A stretch of DNA of 64,000 bases from Rhizobium cauense (GCF_019511525.1 NZ_JAEUAT010000005.1:1-64000), one strand, 5' to 3'. Positions 40,209-50,234 are shown, counted from the first letter of the stretch. Notes: a model not told the origin generated them from the sequence alone. Program-made: numbers and translations.

Positions 40209-41030
40209 TTAGCGCAGCTTCGGACGGAGGGCAACAATCGCTGCCGCCGTCTCTTCGATGGAACGGCGAGTCACGTCGATCAGCGGCCAGTTGTGTCTGG
40301 CACAAAGCGAGCGAGCATATTTCAATTCTTCCGAGATCGCCGCCCGATCCGTGTACTGCCCGCGGTCGAAACCTGGCGTGGCACCGAGGAGCCGGTTTTC
40401 TCGAACCTGAGAGATCCGGTCAGTCGTGGCGATCAGGCAGACGATGACCGGCTTGCTTGCCGCGAACAGGCTTTCTGGAAGTGGCACACCGTACACGATC
40501 GGGATGTTGGCTGTTTTGATGCCGCGATTGGCAAGGTAGATGCTGGTCGGCGTTTTCGAGGTTCGACTGATGCCAATGATCACGACATCGGCATCATTGT
40601 AATCATCAGGCATCTGGCCATCGTCGTGATCCATCGTGAAATTCAGTGCTTCAATGCGAGCGAAATAGCCGGCGTTCATCACATGCTGCGCCCCAACCCG
40701 GCGTCGCGACGGCGCGCCGAGATAGATCTGAAACGCGTTCATGACGGGTTCGAGCACATTCACGGATGCCACTCCCATCTCGGCGCAGCGTTGATCTATG
40801 AGGGTCGCAAGTTCGCGGTCGACGATGGTATAAAGGACGATGCCGGGTTGGCTGTCTATCGCCTGGAGAACCTGCAGCAGCTGCTTACGATTCCTGACTA
40901 GCGGATAAACATGCTCGATCGGTTGGGCGGACTTGAATTGAGCTGAGGCGGCACGGCCCGCTGAAATCAGCGTCTCGCCGGTCGAGTCAGAAATCAGATG
41001 CAGATGGAAGAAGTTCGTGCGGTTCTCCAC
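40209..41030 (-). CDS. Pyruvate, phosphate dikinase regulatory protein (PPSR/DUF299)
   Basis: A 273-residue bifunctional serine/threonine kinase and pyrophosphorylase of the DUF299 family. It inactivates its target dikinase by ADP-dependent phosphorylation and reactivates it by phosphorolysis. The N-terminal [12 protein letters not shown] and the P-loop-like [15 protein letters not shown] near residue 150 are diagnostic. The target may be PPDK or PEP synthase, and neither gene is in the window. The start is GTG at 41028-41030. It is the first leftward gene from the inferred oriC and faces hemE. Confidence 0.92.
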   Translation of the reverse strand: MENRTNFFHLHLISDSTGETLISAGRAASAQFKSAQPIEHVYPLVRNRKQLLQVLQAIDSQPGIVLYTIVDRELATLIDQRCAEMGVASVNVLEPVMNAFQIYLGAPSRRRVGAQHVMNAGYFARIEALNFTMDHDDGQMPDDYNDADVVIIGISRTSKTPTSIYLANRGIKTANIPIVYGVPLPESLFAASKPVIVCLIATTDRISQVRENRLLGATPGFDRGQYTDRAAISEELKYARSLCARHNWPLIDVTRRSIEETAAAIVALRPKLR

Positions 41031-41432
41031 GCTATTTTCCGCGACCTGTTGAAAAGACTGGATGACGGAGAGCTAAGGGACGCGGCCGGGGTAAGGCAAG
41101 GGAAAACATGCCGACTTTTCCACAAATCGAATTCCGTGGGAGCAGTGTTGTCGTGCCTGTTGGTTCTGTGGATGACTCTTGGGGGTTCGACCGGTACTAG
41201 CATCTTTTCCACAGCTCCGTCGCAGTTTCCGAGCTGAGATCTAACTGAAATAATTATGTTTTTTCGGGTTATCCACGTTTCGCAAGGAATCGCAGGCTAT
41301 TCCATTCTTCAGCGCTGTAGACGGCGCGACAAAACGCTCTAGCCGTGGATGAATTTTAATCCTTGATAGAAACAGACTCTAAGAAATAGAAACCTTTTAA
41401 AATATCTTTGTTTTTTTATAGGGAAGAACCGT
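41031..41432. other. oriC: Inferred chromosomal replication origin (oriC)
   Basis: This 402-bp gap has no convincing ORF and separates leftward PPSR from rightward hemE, the known position of oriC in several alphaproteobacteria. Sequences close to the DnaA box TTATCCACA lie at 41116-41124 (TTTTCCACA), 41167-41175 (TCATCCACA on the minus strand), 41205-41213 (TTTTCCACA), 41269-41277 (TTATCCACG) and 41344-41352 (TCATCCACG, minus). GANTC methylation sites lie at 41174, 41287 and 41375. An AT-rich tract at about 41353-41420, with runs of T and A, is a candidate unwinding element. Promoters for hemE and the PPSR gene must also lie here. Confidence 0.85.
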
Positions 41433-42470
41433 GTGAGTGAAAATCGCCGGAAAGTCATGAGGGTCCTGGATGGCGAAGCGATCAGTCCGCCACCAATCTG
41501 GCTTATGAGACAGGCCGGACGATACCTCCCGGAGTACAGGGAAACGCGGGCGAAGGCTGGAAGTTTCCTTGATCTCTGTTACACGCCTTCGCACGCAGTG
41601 GAGGTCACCCTTCAGCCGATCCGTCGCTATGGCTTCGATGCGGCCATTCTCTTTTCAGATATTCTCGTCATTCCGGATGCGCTCAAGCGCAACGTTCGTT
41701 TCACCGAAGGTCACGGACCGGAGATGGATCCGATCGATGAAGCTGGTATCTCCCGGCTGAATACCGATGGTGTCGTCGACTATTTGAAGCCAGTTCTGGA
41801 GACCGTCGAGCGCCTCCGGCAAGACCTGCCTGTCGAGACGACACTCCTCGGCTTTTGCGGAGCTCCGTGGACGGTCGCGACCTATATGATTGCCGGGCAC
41901 GGCACGCCGGATCAAGCCCCTGCCCGTCTCTTCGCCTATAAGCATCCAAAGGCGTTCGAGCGACTGCTCTCGGTGCTGGCCGAAGTATCGGCAGATTATC
42001 TCGTGGCGCAGATTGATGCGGGTGCGGACGCGGTGCAGATCTTCGATTCCTGGGCCGGTGTGCTTGGCGAGCGCGAGTTCGAGGCGTTTGCGGTAAAGCC
42101 GGTCGCGCGGATGATCGCGTCGATCAAGGCGAGACGGCCGGATGCGCGTGTGATCGCCTTTGCAAAGGGTGCGGGTTTCCTGCTGAAGGACTACCGGCGG
42201 AAGACAGATGCGGATGCGATCGGACTCGATTGGTCGGTGCCTTTGGATTTCGCAGCCGAACTGCAGAAGGACGGAGCCGTTCAAGGTAATCTCGACCCGA
42301 TGCGCGTTGTTGCGGGTGGTACGGCGCTCACGCAGGGAATCGACGACATCCTGGAGAAGCTTGGGAATGGGCCGCTGATCTTCAATCTCGGACATGGAAT
42401 CACCCCGCAAGCCGACCCCGAAAATGTTCGCGTGCTCGTGGAACAGGTTCGCAGCTGGGGCGCCAGGTGA
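41433..42470 (+). CDS. hemE: Uroporphyrinogen decarboxylase
   Basis: Cytoplasmic heme-pathway enzyme that removes four carboxyl groups from uroporphyrinogen III. The 345-residue protein carries the N-terminal signature [17 protein letters not shown], with substrate-binding arginines, the catalytic aspartate in [13 protein letters not shown], and [12 protein letters not shown]. The start is GTG at 41433-41435, correctly spaced after GGGAAG. It is the first rightward gene from the inferred oriC and shares the TGA/ATG junction with hemJ. Confidence 0.96.
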   Translation: MSENRRKVMRVLDGEAISPPPIWLMRQAGRYLPEYRETRAKAGSFLDLCYTPSHAVEVTLQPIRRYGFDAAILFSDILVIPDALKRNVRFTEGHGPEMDPIDEAGISRLNTDGVVDYLKPVLETVERLRQDLPVETTLLGFCGAPWTVATYMIAGHGTPDQAPARLFAYKHPKAFERLLSVLAEVSADYLVAQIDAGADAVQIFDSWAGVLGEREFEAFAVKPVARMIASIKARRPDARVIAFAKGAGFLLKDYRRKTDADAIGLDWSVPLDFAAELQKDGAVQGNLDPMRVVAGGTALTQGIDDILEKLGNGPLIFNLGHGITPQADPENVRVLVEQVRSWGAR

Positions 42471-43006
42471 TGGAGAGGCAGACGGATGAGAGGCCCGGTG
42501 TGTATGCTCGCCGACGGGCCCACTTCGCAATCCTGTTTTTCGCTCTACTGGCTGTGGGACTGTTTCTTTGGAGTCCCGACGACCTCTACCTCTGGATCAA
42601 GGCGCTTCACATCATCGCGGTGATTTCGTGGATGGCGGGGCTGTTCTACATGCCGCGGCTATTTATCTACCACACGGATGCGGAGCCGGGTTCGACGCAA
42701 TCGGAAACCTTCAAGGTGATGGAGCGTCGCTTGCTGAAGGTCATCATGAACCCAGCGATGATGCTGACCTGGATCCTCGGTCTCTACCTAGCCTGGTCCG
42801 TCTATGGCTTTCAGGGGGGATGGTTGCACGCAAAGATCGGTCTTGTTGCGCTTCTGACGGTAGTCCATGTTTTCTTCGCGCGAGCAGCGCGGGCTTTCGA
42901 GCGTGACGAGAATCGACGGTCGGCGCGCTACTGGCGCTTCATGAACGAGGCCCCGACCCTACTGATGATCGCTATTGTCATTCTGGTCGTGGTCAAGCCT
43001 TTCTGA
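42470..43006 (+). CDS. hemJ: Protoporphyrinogen oxidase HemJ
   Basis: A 178-residue membrane protein of the HemJ (UPF0093/CopD-like) family, which oxidises protoporphyrinogen IX in bacteria lacking HemG or HemY. Four hydrophobic helices are visible, at about residues 20-37, 42-65, 88-112 and 118-138, with another near 160-178. The conserved histidine in ALHIIAVISWMAGLFYMPRLF and the motif MLTWILGLYLAW support the family. The ATG at 42470 overlaps the hemE stop by one base; a GTG one codon earlier is possible. Position next to hemE fits the pathway. Confidence 0.93.
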   Translation: MERQTDERPGVYARRRAHFAILFFALLAVGLFLWSPDDLYLWIKALHIIAVISWMAGLFYMPRLFIYHTDAEPGSTQSETFKVMERRLLKVIMNPAMMLTWILGLYLAWSVYGFQGGWLHAKIGLVALLTVVHVFFARAARAFERDENRRSARYWRFMNEAPTLLMIAIVILVVVKPF

Positions 43007-43201
43007 CGAGAAGGCTGGTCCGGTTAAATTTGCTTCATTTTAAGCAGCCCCCTTGCGGCGGTGAACCTTACTCGCTATTTTCCCCCCACCTCATCCTTGT
43101 GGCATGTATGTAAAGTTTGATCGTCTGCGATCTCTTCGCAGGACCGGTTACAGCCTCGACATCGCCTTCCCCCTTTAAAATACTAGAGTAATGGTCACTT
43201 C
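43007..43201 (+). promoter_or_regulatory. Leader region of rho
   Basis: A 195-bp non-coding stretch precedes rho. It contains a pyrimidine-rich run (TTTTCCCCCCACC near 43077) and a 6-bp hairpin, CTGCGA/TCGCAG (43125-43130 with 43136-43141). rho leaders in other bacteria mediate autoregulation through Rho-dependent attenuation. Whether this one does is inference. Confidence 0.4.
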
Positions 43202-44467
43202 ATGGCTGAAATGAAGCTTCAAGAACTTAAAAGTAAGTCCCCGACGGATCTGCTGGCATTCGCCGAATCGCTCGAGGTCGAAAATGCAAGCACGATGCGC
43301 AAACAGGAATTGATGTTTGCAATCCTGAAGGTGCTGGCGAGCCAGGATGTCGAGATTATCGGCGAAGGCGTTGTTGAAGTGCTTCAGGATGGCTTCGGCT
43401 TTCTGCGTTCCGCGAATGCGAACTATCTGCCGGGTCCGGACGATATCTATATCTCGCCCTCGCAGATCCGCCGCTTCTCGCTGAAGACGGGCGATACGGT
43501 TGAGGGTCCGATTCGCGGGCCGAAGGAAGGCGAGCGGTACTTCGCACTGCTCAAGGTCAATACGATCAATTTCGATGACCCGGAGAAGATCCGTCACAAG
43601 GTTCATTTCGACAACCTGACGCCGCTCTACCCGAATGAACGCTTCCGCATGGAGCTCGACGTTCCGACCTCTAAGGACCTGTCGCCGCGTGTGATCGATC
43701 TGGTCGCGCCGCTCGGCAAGGGCCAACGTGGACTGATCGTTGCGCCGCCTCGTACCGGTAAAACCGTGTTGCTGCAGAACATTGCGCATTCGATCACGGC
43801 GAACCATCCGGAGTGCTATCTGATCGTTCTCCTGATTGACGAGCGTCCCGAGGAAGTGACGGACATGCAGCGCTCGGTTCGCGGGGAAGTTATTTCCTCG
43901 ACGTTCGACGAACCCGCAGTGCGCCACGTTCAGGTGGCCGAAATGGTTATCGAGAAGGCGAAGCGCCTGGTTGAACACGGCCGGGATGTTGTCATCCTGC
44001 TGGATTCGATCACCCGCCTCGGTCGCGCCTATAACACCGTTGTTCCTTCTTCCGGCAAGGTTCTCACCGGTGGTGTTGACGCCAATGCGCTGCAGCGCCC
44101 GAAGCGCTTCTTCGGTGCTGCGCGCAACATCGAGGAAGGCGGATCGCTGACGATCATCGCGACGGCGCTGATCGATACCGGAAGCCGCATGGACGAAGTT
44201 ATCTTTGAAGAGTTCAAGGGAACCGGTAACTCCGAAATCGTTCTTGATCGCAAGGTGGCGGACAAGCGGATATTCCCGGCGATGGACATTCTGAAATCCG
44301 GCACACGTAAGGAAGACTTGCTTGTACCGCGCCAGGATCTTCAGAAGATCTTCGTACTCCGCCGTATCCTAGCGCCGATGGGTACGACCGACGCGATCGA
44401 GTTCCTGATCGACAAGCTGAAACAGACGAAGAACAATCCGGACTTCTTCGACTCGATGAACACCTAG
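43202..44467 (+). CDS. rho: Transcription termination factor Rho
   Basis: Hexameric RNA helicase that terminates transcription. The 421-residue protein begins [19 protein letters not shown], followed by the cold-shock-like RNA-binding domain with GFGFLRS. It has the P-loop [11 protein letters not shown] near residues 178-188, Walker [17 protein letters not shown], and the Q/R-loop regions. Length is normal for a Rho without inserts. It is followed by mnmE after about 100 bp. Confidence 0.98.
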   Translation: MAEMKLQELKSKSPTDLLAFAESLEVENASTMRKQELMFAILKVLASQDVEIIGEGVVEVLQDGFGFLRSANANYLPGPDDIYISPSQIRRFSLKTGDTVEGPIRGPKEGERYFALLKVNTINFDDPEKIRHKVHFDNLTPLYPNERFRMELDVPTSKDLSPRVIDLVAPLGKGQRGLIVAPPRTGKTVLLQNIAHSITANHPECYLIVLLIDERPEEVTDMQRSVRGEVISSTFDEPAVRHVQVAEMVIEKAKRLVEHGRDVVILLDSITRLGRAYNTVVPSSGKVLTGGVDANALQRPKRFFGAARNIEEGGSLTIIATALIDTGSRMDEVIFEEFKGTGNSEIVLDRKVADKRIFPAMDILKSGTRKEDLLVPRQDLQKIFVLRRILAPMGTTDAIEFLIDKLKQTKNNPDFFDSMNT

Positions 44468-44564
44468 TTGTTAGCCGGATTCCCGTGATTGAGCCGGTCA
44501 CTTCTGTGGTGGCCGGCTTTGTCGTTCTCAGGGGATCACGTTGGCCTCGCATTGGAGAAGGAAG

Positions 44565-45878
44565 ATGCTCCCTACCACGGACACGATCTTCGCCCTATCG
44601 AGTGGAGCCGTCCCAGCGGGTTTGGCGGTTGTCCGTGTTAGCGGAAGTGAGGTGCAGGATGTGCTTCGCGCCCTTGTCGGCGAGGTACCTGAGCCACGTC
44701 AGGCGGTACTGCGGTCGATTCGGACTCGTAATGACTTAGTCATTGACACCGGCCTCGTGCTCTTCTTTCATGCACCGCATTCCTTTACCGGAGAAGATGT
44801 TGCTGAACTGCACCTCCATGGTGGACGTGCGGTGGTCGATGCGTTGCAGCGAGAGCTTGCTTGTTTTCCGAATCTGCGAGCGGCGGCTCCGGGCGAATTC
44901 TCGAGACGAGCGTTTGAAAACGGCAAGTTGGACCTCATCGAGGTCGAGGGCCTGGCGGATCTCATCGCGGCTGAAACGGAAATGCAGCGGCGGTTGGCGG
45001 TCGAGCAAAGCTCCGGGGGGCTTTCTACAGTATACTACGGGTGGGCAAACCGGCTGACTCGCGCTCGAGCGCTGATCGAAGCCGAACTCGATTTTCCTGA
45101 TGAGGAAGATGTCCCAGGATCAGTATCCGATCAGGTATGGGCGGATATGGTGAAGCTTGTGGATGAGATCGATATCCATCTTCAGCAGATTGAGGCCGGC
45201 GAGATTATACGCGACGGTTTCAAGGTCGTTATTGCGGGTAAGCCAAATGCCGGCAAGTCGAGCCTGATGAACGCCTTGGCCAAGCGCGACGTCGCGATCG
45301 TTACTGATATCGCGGGAACCACGAGGGATGTCCTTCAGGTCGATCTCAACTTGGACGGATATCTCGTCAAGCTCTACGACACGGCGGGCCTTCGTGACAC
45401 CGAGGAGGTTGTCGAGCGCGAAGGCATTCGCCGGGCGGAGTGTATTATAGCCGAAGCAGATCTCTTGATCTATCTCGAGGATCTTTCCGACGGAGATACG
45501 GTTGGAGTTTTCCCGGATGGTGCGGTTCGTGTTGGCTCGAAGTCCGATCTGCCAAACCTGAGTTCTGCAAACTACGATCTCGCTATTTCGATCACTAACG
45601 GTGCGGGACTTGTTGAACTCCGTGCGTTGATCGTAGAGCGGTTGCGGATGAAGGTGCATCCGCAGTCAATGGCGATTCCGAGTAGAGCCAGGCATCGAGA
45701 TTCACTGCTGGAGACTTTAAGGGCTCTGCGAGTATCCCTGTATGAGCCAGAACGCGGTCTCGATCTACGAGCGGAGGATCTCCGAGTTGCAAGTGACGCA
45801 CTCGGACGCGTAACGGGACGCGTCGACGTCGAAAACCTTCTGGATGTGATCTTCGGCGAGTTCTGCATCGGAAAATGA
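44565..45878 (+). CDS. mnmE: tRNA modification GTPase MnmE
   Basis: MnmE works with MnmG to place carboxymethylaminomethyl groups on wobble uridine 34 of certain tRNAs. The 437-residue protein has the N-terminal tetrahydrofolate-binding domain ([19 protein letters not shown] region) and a central G domain inserted in helical segments: G1 GKPNAGKSS near 225, G2 IAGTTRD, G3 DTAGLRDT. The C-terminal catalytic motif FCIGK is intact. The ATG at 44565 has GGAGAAGGAAG upstream; an in-frame TTG at 44541 is less likely. The stop codon is part of a parS-like palindrome. Confidence 0.96.
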   Translation: MLPTTDTIFALSSGAVPAGLAVVRVSGSEVQDVLRALVGEVPEPRQAVLRSIRTRNDLVIDTGLVLFFHAPHSFTGEDVAELHLHGGRAVVDALQRELACFPNLRAAAPGEFSRRAFENGKLDLIEVEGLADLIAAETEMQRRLAVEQSSGGLSTVYYGWANRLTRARALIEAELDFPDEEDVPGSVSDQVWADMVKLVDEIDIHLQQIEAGEIIRDGFKVVIAGKPNAGKSSLMNALAKRDVAIVTDIAGTTRDVLQVDLNLDGYLVKLYDTAGLRDTEEVVEREGIRRAECIIAEADLLIYLEDLSDGDTVGVFPDGAVRVGSKSDLPNLSSANYDLAISITNGAGLVELRALIVERLRMKVHPQSMAIPSRARHRDSLLETLRALRVSLYEPERGLDLRAEDLRVASDALGRVTGRVDVENLLDVIFGEFCIGK

Positions 45879-45891
45879 TTCACGTGAAACA
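45876..45891. promoter_or_regulatory. parS: parS-like site overlapping the mnmE stop codon
   Basis: TGATTCACGTGAAACA matches parS at 15 of 16 positions. Its first three bases are the mnmE TGA. A second copy starts 23 bp further on, making a pair in the mnmE-mnmG gap. Confidence 0.8.
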
Positions 45892-45913
45892 TTTGAGTTG
45901 CGCTTGCGCGCGT

Positions 45914-45929
45914 GGTTTCACGTGAAACG
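45914..45929. promoter_or_regulatory. parS: parS site in the mnmE-mnmG gap
   Basis: GGTTTCACGTGAAACG contains the perfect 14-bp palindromic core GTTTCACGTGAAAC; only the outermost pair differs from consensus. It lies 4.7 kb right of the inferred oriC and 2.6 kb before parA. Confidence 0.88.
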
Positions 45930-45984
45930 CCTTGACTCATCTAGCCACTTCGCTCATCACCTGACGATCTCAGGAGCCTGAACA

Positions 45985-47859
45985 ATGAATACCTCTCGGT
46001 TTGATGTCATCGTAATTGGTGGCGGCCACGCGGGTTGCGAGGCAGCGTCGGCTGCTGCGCGTCTCGGAGCAAAGACCGCGCTGGTGACACACCGCCGCGA
46101 CACCATCGGGATCATGTCCTGTAATCCAGCGATTGGTGGTCTCGGCAAAGGTCACCTCGTTCGAGAGATCGACGCGATGGATGGCGTCATGGGGCGGGTC
46201 GCCGATGCGGCTGGAATCCAGTTCCGAATGCTAAACAGGAAGAAGGGCCCGGCGGTTCGAGGTCCGCGTACCCAAGCAGATCGCAAGCTCTACCGGCAGG
46301 CCATGCTTGCGGAGATGGAAGGGATCGCGAACCTGACGATCGTTGAGGGTGACGCCTTCGATCTTTCTGTTGACGAGGGCCGCGTCACTGCCGTCGTTAT
46401 GAAAGATAGCCGGATTCTTCCGTGCGCGTCGGTGGTGTTGACGACCGGAACATTCCTGCGTGGGCTCATCCATATCGGCGACCAAAAAATCCCAGCGGGT
46501 CGCGTCGGCGAGGAACCGTCTGTTGGTCTTTCCAAGACGTTGCTGAGCCTGGGCCTGCGTCTCGGCCGCTTGAAAACAGGTACGCCCGCGCGACTGGATG
46601 GCTCGACGATTGATTGGCAAAGCGTCGGCCGCCAAGGGGCAGATGAGAACCCAGTCCCCTTTTCGTTCCTGACGGACCGTATCACGAATCCGCAGATTGA
46701 TTGCGGCGTTACGCGTACCACCGAGGCAACGCATCGCATCATCGTCGACAACCTGAAGCGATCGGCGATGTATTCAGGGCAGATCGAGGGTGTTGGCCCT
46801 CGCTACTGCCCGTCAATCGAGGACAAACTCGTCAAGTTCGGTGAGCGGGACGGCCACCAGGTCTTCCTCGAGCCCGAGGGTCTTGATGATACGACCGTCT
46901 ACCCTAATGGTATCTCGACGTCCCTCCCCGCCGAGATTCAGGATGCGTTTATTCGTACGATCCCCGGCCTCGAGCGGGTCAAGATTTTGCAGCCTGGTTA
47001 TGCGATCGAATACGATCACGTGGATCCGCGGGAGCTGAAGCCCTCACTTGAAGTCAAGAATATGCCCGGGCTATTTCTGGCCGGTCAGATCAACGGCACT
47101 ACCGGCTATGAAGAAGCCGCTGCACAAGGTCTGGTGGCTGGGCTCAATGCCGCTCGCCTGGCGGGTGGCGGAGATGAGGTGCACTTCAGCCGAACCGATT
47201 CCTACATCGGTGTCATGATTGACGATCTGACGTCTCGTGGTGTCGCAGAGCCATACAGAATGTTCACTTCGCGCGCCGAGTACAGGCTGTCGCTGCGAGC
47301 GGACAATGCGGACGTGCGGTTGACGCCACTCGCCATCGCGATTGGGTCGGCGTCTGCTCAACGGAAAGATCGTTTCAATCGATATAGCGATGCGCTTGAT
47401 GCAGGACGAGCACTGTTGTCGTCGATGGTGACGACTCCCAACGAGGCTAGCCGCTTCGGCTTCAAATTGAACCAGGATGGGCAGCGTCGCTCGGCATATG
47501 ATCTTCTGTCCTGTCCCGATTTCAGCTTCGCAGACCTCCAGAAGCTTTGGCCGGGGCTCGTTGAGATAGATGACCGAGTCAGCGAGGCGCTTGAGATTGA
47601 AGCGAGCTATGCGGTGTACATGCAGCGGCAGTCAGCGGATATCGCTCAAGTCAAGAGGGATGAGGATAGACTCGTACCCGTCGATTTCGACTTCGATGTT
47701 CTGTCCGGCCTCTCCAATGAACTCAAGCAGAAGTTGAAACATGCACGCCCACATAGTATCGCGCAGGCGGCGAAGATCGACGGGATGACGCCGGCCGCAC
47801 TTTCGCTATTGCTCGTCCACCTACGACGTGGTGTGGAAAGCATTGCGGCTTCTGCGTGA
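45985..47859 (+). CDS. mnmG: tRNA U34 modification enzyme MnmG
   Basis: FAD-dependent partner of MnmE in wobble-uridine modification. The 624-residue protein has the dinucleotide-binding motif [12 protein letters not shown] near residues 10-21, the family signatures [11 protein letters not shown] and [16 protein letters not shown], and the C-terminal helical domain with LLVHLRRG. The ATG at 45985 has AGGAG upstream. It follows the parS pair and is closely linked to rsmG, the mnmE-mnmG-rsmG-parA-parB order typical near bacterial origins. Confidence 0.97.
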   Translation: MNTSRFDVIVIGGGHAGCEAASAAARLGAKTALVTHRRDTIGIMSCNPAIGGLGKGHLVREIDAMDGVMGRVADAAGIQFRMLNRKKGPAVRGPRTQADRKLYRQAMLAEMEGIANLTIVEGDAFDLSVDEGRVTAVVMKDSRILPCASVVLTTGTFLRGLIHIGDQKIPAGRVGEEPSVGLSKTLLSLGLRLGRLKTGTPARLDGSTIDWQSVGRQGADENPVPFSFLTDRITNPQIDCGVTRTTEATHRIIVDNLKRSAMYSGQIEGVGPRYCPSIEDKLVKFGERDGHQVFLEPEGLDDTTVYPNGISTSLPAEIQDAFIRTIPGLERVKILQPGYAIEYDHVDPRELKPSLEVKNMPGLFLAGQINGTTGYEEAAAQGLVAGLNAARLAGGGDEVHFSRTDSYIGVMIDDLTSRGVAEPYRMFTSRAEYRLSLRADNADVRLTPLAIAIGSASAQRKDRFNRYSDALDAGRALLSSMVTTPNEASRFGFKLNQDGQRRSAYDLLSCPDFSFADLQKLWPGLVEIDDRVSEALEIEASYAVYMQRQSADIAQVKRDEDRLVPVDFDFDVLSGLSNELKQKLKHARPHSIAQAAKIDGMTPAALSLLLVHLRRGVESIAASA

Positions 47860-47864
47860 TTGCA

Positions 47865-48500
47865 ATGTTTGAGAGTCCCATGACCAATTTGAACGGCCGG
47901 CGTGTTTCACGTGAAACACAGGATCGCCTAGAACACTTTGTGGCACTTTTCCAGAAGTGGGCGAAGTCGATTAATCTGACGGCGCCATCGACACTGAACG
48001 ACGCGTGGAGCCGCCATATCGTGGATTCTGCGCAGATATTTCAGCTTCAGCCCAAGCCGGGAATTTGGGTCGATCTAGGGAGTGGCGGTGGTTTTCCAGG
48101 CATCGTTACAGCGATTATGCTGGCCGAGCTCAATGAAGGGTGGGTCCATCTCGTTGAGAGCAATAACAAGAAGGCGGCATTCCTGCGGACGGCACTTCGT
48201 GAGACGGGCGGCAGAGGGTCCATTCATCCGGTAAGAATTGAGGAAGCTCCTGCGATCGTAGCAGCTTGTGATTTCATCTCGGCGCGCGCGCTTGCTGATC
48301 TCCCGAAACTGTTCGCTTTTGCCGAGCCATGGGCTCGTGAGAATGCTGCTCTTCGCGCCTACCTTCACAAAGGCCGGGATTACCGGACTGAGATTGAGAA
48401 AGCACGTGGAAGCTGGAGTTTCGATCTGGTAGAACATAGAAGCGCTGTCGAGCAGGATTCGGTTGTTCTGGAAATATTTAACCTCCAGCGCTTGGTTTAA
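47865..48500 (+). CDS. rsmG: 16S rRNA m7G527 methyltransferase RsmG
   Basis: RsmG methylates guanosine 527 of 16S rRNA using S-adenosylmethionine. The 211-residue protein has the SAM-binding loop [12 protein letters not shown] near residues 67-78 and the conserved [10 protein letters not shown]. The start is not certain: GTG 47856 overlaps the mnmG stop in GTGA, and ATG 47865 and ATG 47880 are also in frame. The residues R-V-S-R-E-T near the N-terminus are encoded by a perfect parS palindrome. The parA gene follows after 17 bp. Confidence 0.94.
   Translation: MFESPMTNLNGRRVSRETQDRLEHFVALFQKWAKSINLTAPSTLNDAWSRHIVDSAQIFQLQPKPGIWVDLGSGGGFPGIVTAIMLAELNEGWVHLVESNNKKAAFLRTALRETGGRGSIHPVRIEEAPAIVAACDFISARALADLPKLFAFAEPWARENAALRAYLHKGRDYRTEIEKARGSWSFDLVEHRSAVEQDSVVLEIFNLQRLV
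47903..47918. promoter_or_regulatory. parS: Perfect parS site inside rsmG
   Basis: TGTTTCACGTGAAACA is an exact 16-bp match to the bacterial parS consensus, and the palindrome extends one more base each side (47902-47919). It lies in the 5' coding region of rsmG, 0.6 kb before parA and 6.7 kb from the inferred oriC. Confidence 0.95.
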
Positions 48501-48517
48501 CAGATCGGGCATCAGCA

Positions 48518-49312
48518 ATGGTTGGCGAACGAAATCGGATAATCACCATCGCAAATCAAAAAGGCGGCGTGGGAAAAACCACAACCGCCATTAACCTGGC
48601 GACGGCGTTGGCTGCGATCGGTGAGCGGGTGCTGATTGTTGACCTGGACCCGCAGGGCAACGCGAGTACAGGTCTTGGAATAGACCGGAAGCATCGTCGG
48701 CTATCTTCCTATGATCTACTTGTTGGCGATCATGGTATTGAAGAGGTGTCGCAGGAAACCGCTGTACCAAACCTCTTTATCGTGCCATCGACAATGGACC
48801 TGCTTGGAATCGAGATGGAGATCGCGAACCAGAGCGATCGCGTTTTCAAGCTGAAGAAGGCGTTGGCCCGAGAGGAAGCTTTTCGCTTCTCCTATATTCT
48901 CGTCGACTGCCCTCCTTCGTTCAATCTCCTGACCATGAATGCGATGGCAGCTGCTCACTCCGTGCTGGTGCCGCTTCAGTGCGAATTCTTCGCGCTTGAG
49001 GGGCTGAGCCAGCTCCTGGAGACGGTCGATCAGGTTCGAAAGACCGTCAATCCGCGGCTTGATATCCAGGGGATTGTGCTGACCATGTTCGATTCCCGTA
49101 ACAATCTGGCGCAACAAGTTGTCAACGATGTCCGGACGCATCTCGGTGAGAAAGTCTACCATACGTTGATTCCTCGAAATGTTCGCGTATCGGAAGCGCC
49201 TTCCTATGGGAAGCCAGCAATTCTGTACGATCTGAAGTGCGCAGGAAGCCAAGCCTACCTCCAGTTGGCGTCGGAAGTCATCCAGCGCGAGCGCCAGCGC
49301 TTGGCCGCCTGA
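48518..49312 (+). CDS. parA: Chromosome partitioning ATPase ParA
   Basis: A 264-residue Walker-type ATPase that binds DNA non-specifically and moves ParB-parS complexes apart. The deviant Walker A motif KGGVGKTTTA starts at residue 15, followed by DLDPQGNAS and the ILVDCPPSFN Walker B region. The absence of an N-terminal DNA-binding extension marks it as the chromosomal (type Ib-like, Soj) form rather than a RepA/plasmid type. The ATG is 17 bp after rsmG, and parB follows after 28 bp. Confidence 0.97.
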   Translation: MVGERNRIITIANQKGGVGKTTTAINLATALAAIGERVLIVDLDPQGNASTGLGIDRKHRRLSSYDLLVGDHGIEEVSQETAVPNLFIVPSTMDLLGIEMEIANQSDRVFKLKKALAREEAFRFSYILVDCPPSFNLLTMNAMAAAHSVLVPLQCEFFALEGLSQLLETVDQVRKTVNPRLDIQGIVLTMFDSRNNLAQQVVNDVRTHLGEKVYHTLIPRNVRVSEAPSYGKPAILYDLKCAGSQAYLQLASEVIQRERQRLAA

Positions 49313-49340
49313 ACGTGAATTGATAATAGAGAGTTACACC

Positions 49341-50225
49341 ATGAACGACGACATCTCGAAGAGAAGGCTTGGGCGGGGTCTAGCTGCATTGATTGGCGAG
49401 ATGGATCAACCTATCCCGGTTGATGCGGCAAAGCCGAGCGTTGGCGCCGATCGAATGGTGCCGATCGAATTTGTCAGCCGCAATCCTCGCAATCCTCGCC
49501 GTTTTTTTGACGATGGTGAGTTGCACGAACTCGCAAGTTCGATCAGGCAGCACGGGATCGTGCAACCGGTCGTCGTTCGCACCTTGGCGGACAATCAGTT
49601 TGAGATCATTGCCGGTGAAAGGCGCTGGCGCGCGGCGCAACTTGCAGGCCTGATCGAGATCCCCGTCATTGTGCGTGATGTCGATGACAAGACAGCTCTG
49701 GAAATCGCAATCGTCGAGAATGTTCAGCGCTCAGACCTCAATCCGCTAGAAGAGGCGCTCGGCTACGAACAGCTCATGGCGGAGTATGGCTATACCCAGA
49801 ATGATCTCGGGGAAATTATTGGCAAGAGCCGCAGCCATGTCGCGAATTCGTTGCGGCTTCTCAAGCTCCCGGAACCCGTGCGGGACCTCTTGGCGGCTGG
49901 AAGCCTTTCAGCCGGACATGCGCGCGCGCTGGTGCCGACCTCCGACCCCACGGCCCTCGCCCGTACAATCGTGTCAAAGGGCATGTCGGTACGCGACGCC
50001 GAGCGCCTGGCGCAGCACGACATCAAAGCTCAGTCGGAGCCTAAGTCCGCAGTGCATCCAAAGGATCAAAAGGATTCCGACACGCTGGCTCTTGAACGTA
50101 CGCTGTCGGATACACTCGGTTTGGATGTTACGATCAGCCACAGAGCGAGCGGCGGTCAGATCAGAATTTCGTATAAGTCATTGGAACAACTCGAAGAAGT
50201 CTGCAGGCTTCTGGAGCGTCGCTAA
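49341..50225 (+). CDS. parB: Chromosome partitioning protein ParB
   Basis: A 294-residue parS-binding CTPase that spreads along DNA around parS. The N-terminal ParA-contact motif is KRRLGRGLAALIG (residues 6-18). The CTP-binding motif GERRWRAAQ and the helix-turn-helix GKSRSHVANSLRLLKLP follow, and a C-terminal dimerisation domain ends the protein. The ATG at 49341 is chosen because it sits directly before the conserved N-terminal motif; an earlier start at 49320 adds seven residues. It converges on holA with only 9 bp between stop codons. Confidence 0.96.
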   Translation: MNDDISKRRLGRGLAALIGEMDQPIPVDAAKPSVGADRMVPIEFVSRNPRNPRRFFDDGELHELASSIRQHGIVQPVVVRTLADNQFEIIAGERRWRAAQLAGLIEIPVIVRDVDDKTALEIAIVENVQRSDLNPLEEALGYEQLMAEYGYTQNDLGEIIGKSRSHVANSLRLLKLPEPVRDLLAAGSLSAGHARALVPTSDPTALARTIVSKGMSVRDAERLAQHDIKAQSEPKSAVHPKDQKDSDTLALERTLSDTLGLDVTISHRASGGQIRISYKSLEQLEEVCRLLERR

Positions 50226-50234
50226 GAGAAAAGC

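Noticed and set aside
41183..41199. GGGGTTCGACC resembling a tRNA T-loop in the oriC gap
   Set aside because: No acceptor stem, anticodon arm or CCA-end context can be paired around it, and it lies among DnaA-box-like sites.
44490..44522. Possible terminator after rho (AGCCGG...CCGGCT)
   Set aside because: The stem is interrupted and there is no T run after it; mnmE starts soon after, so read-through is as likely.
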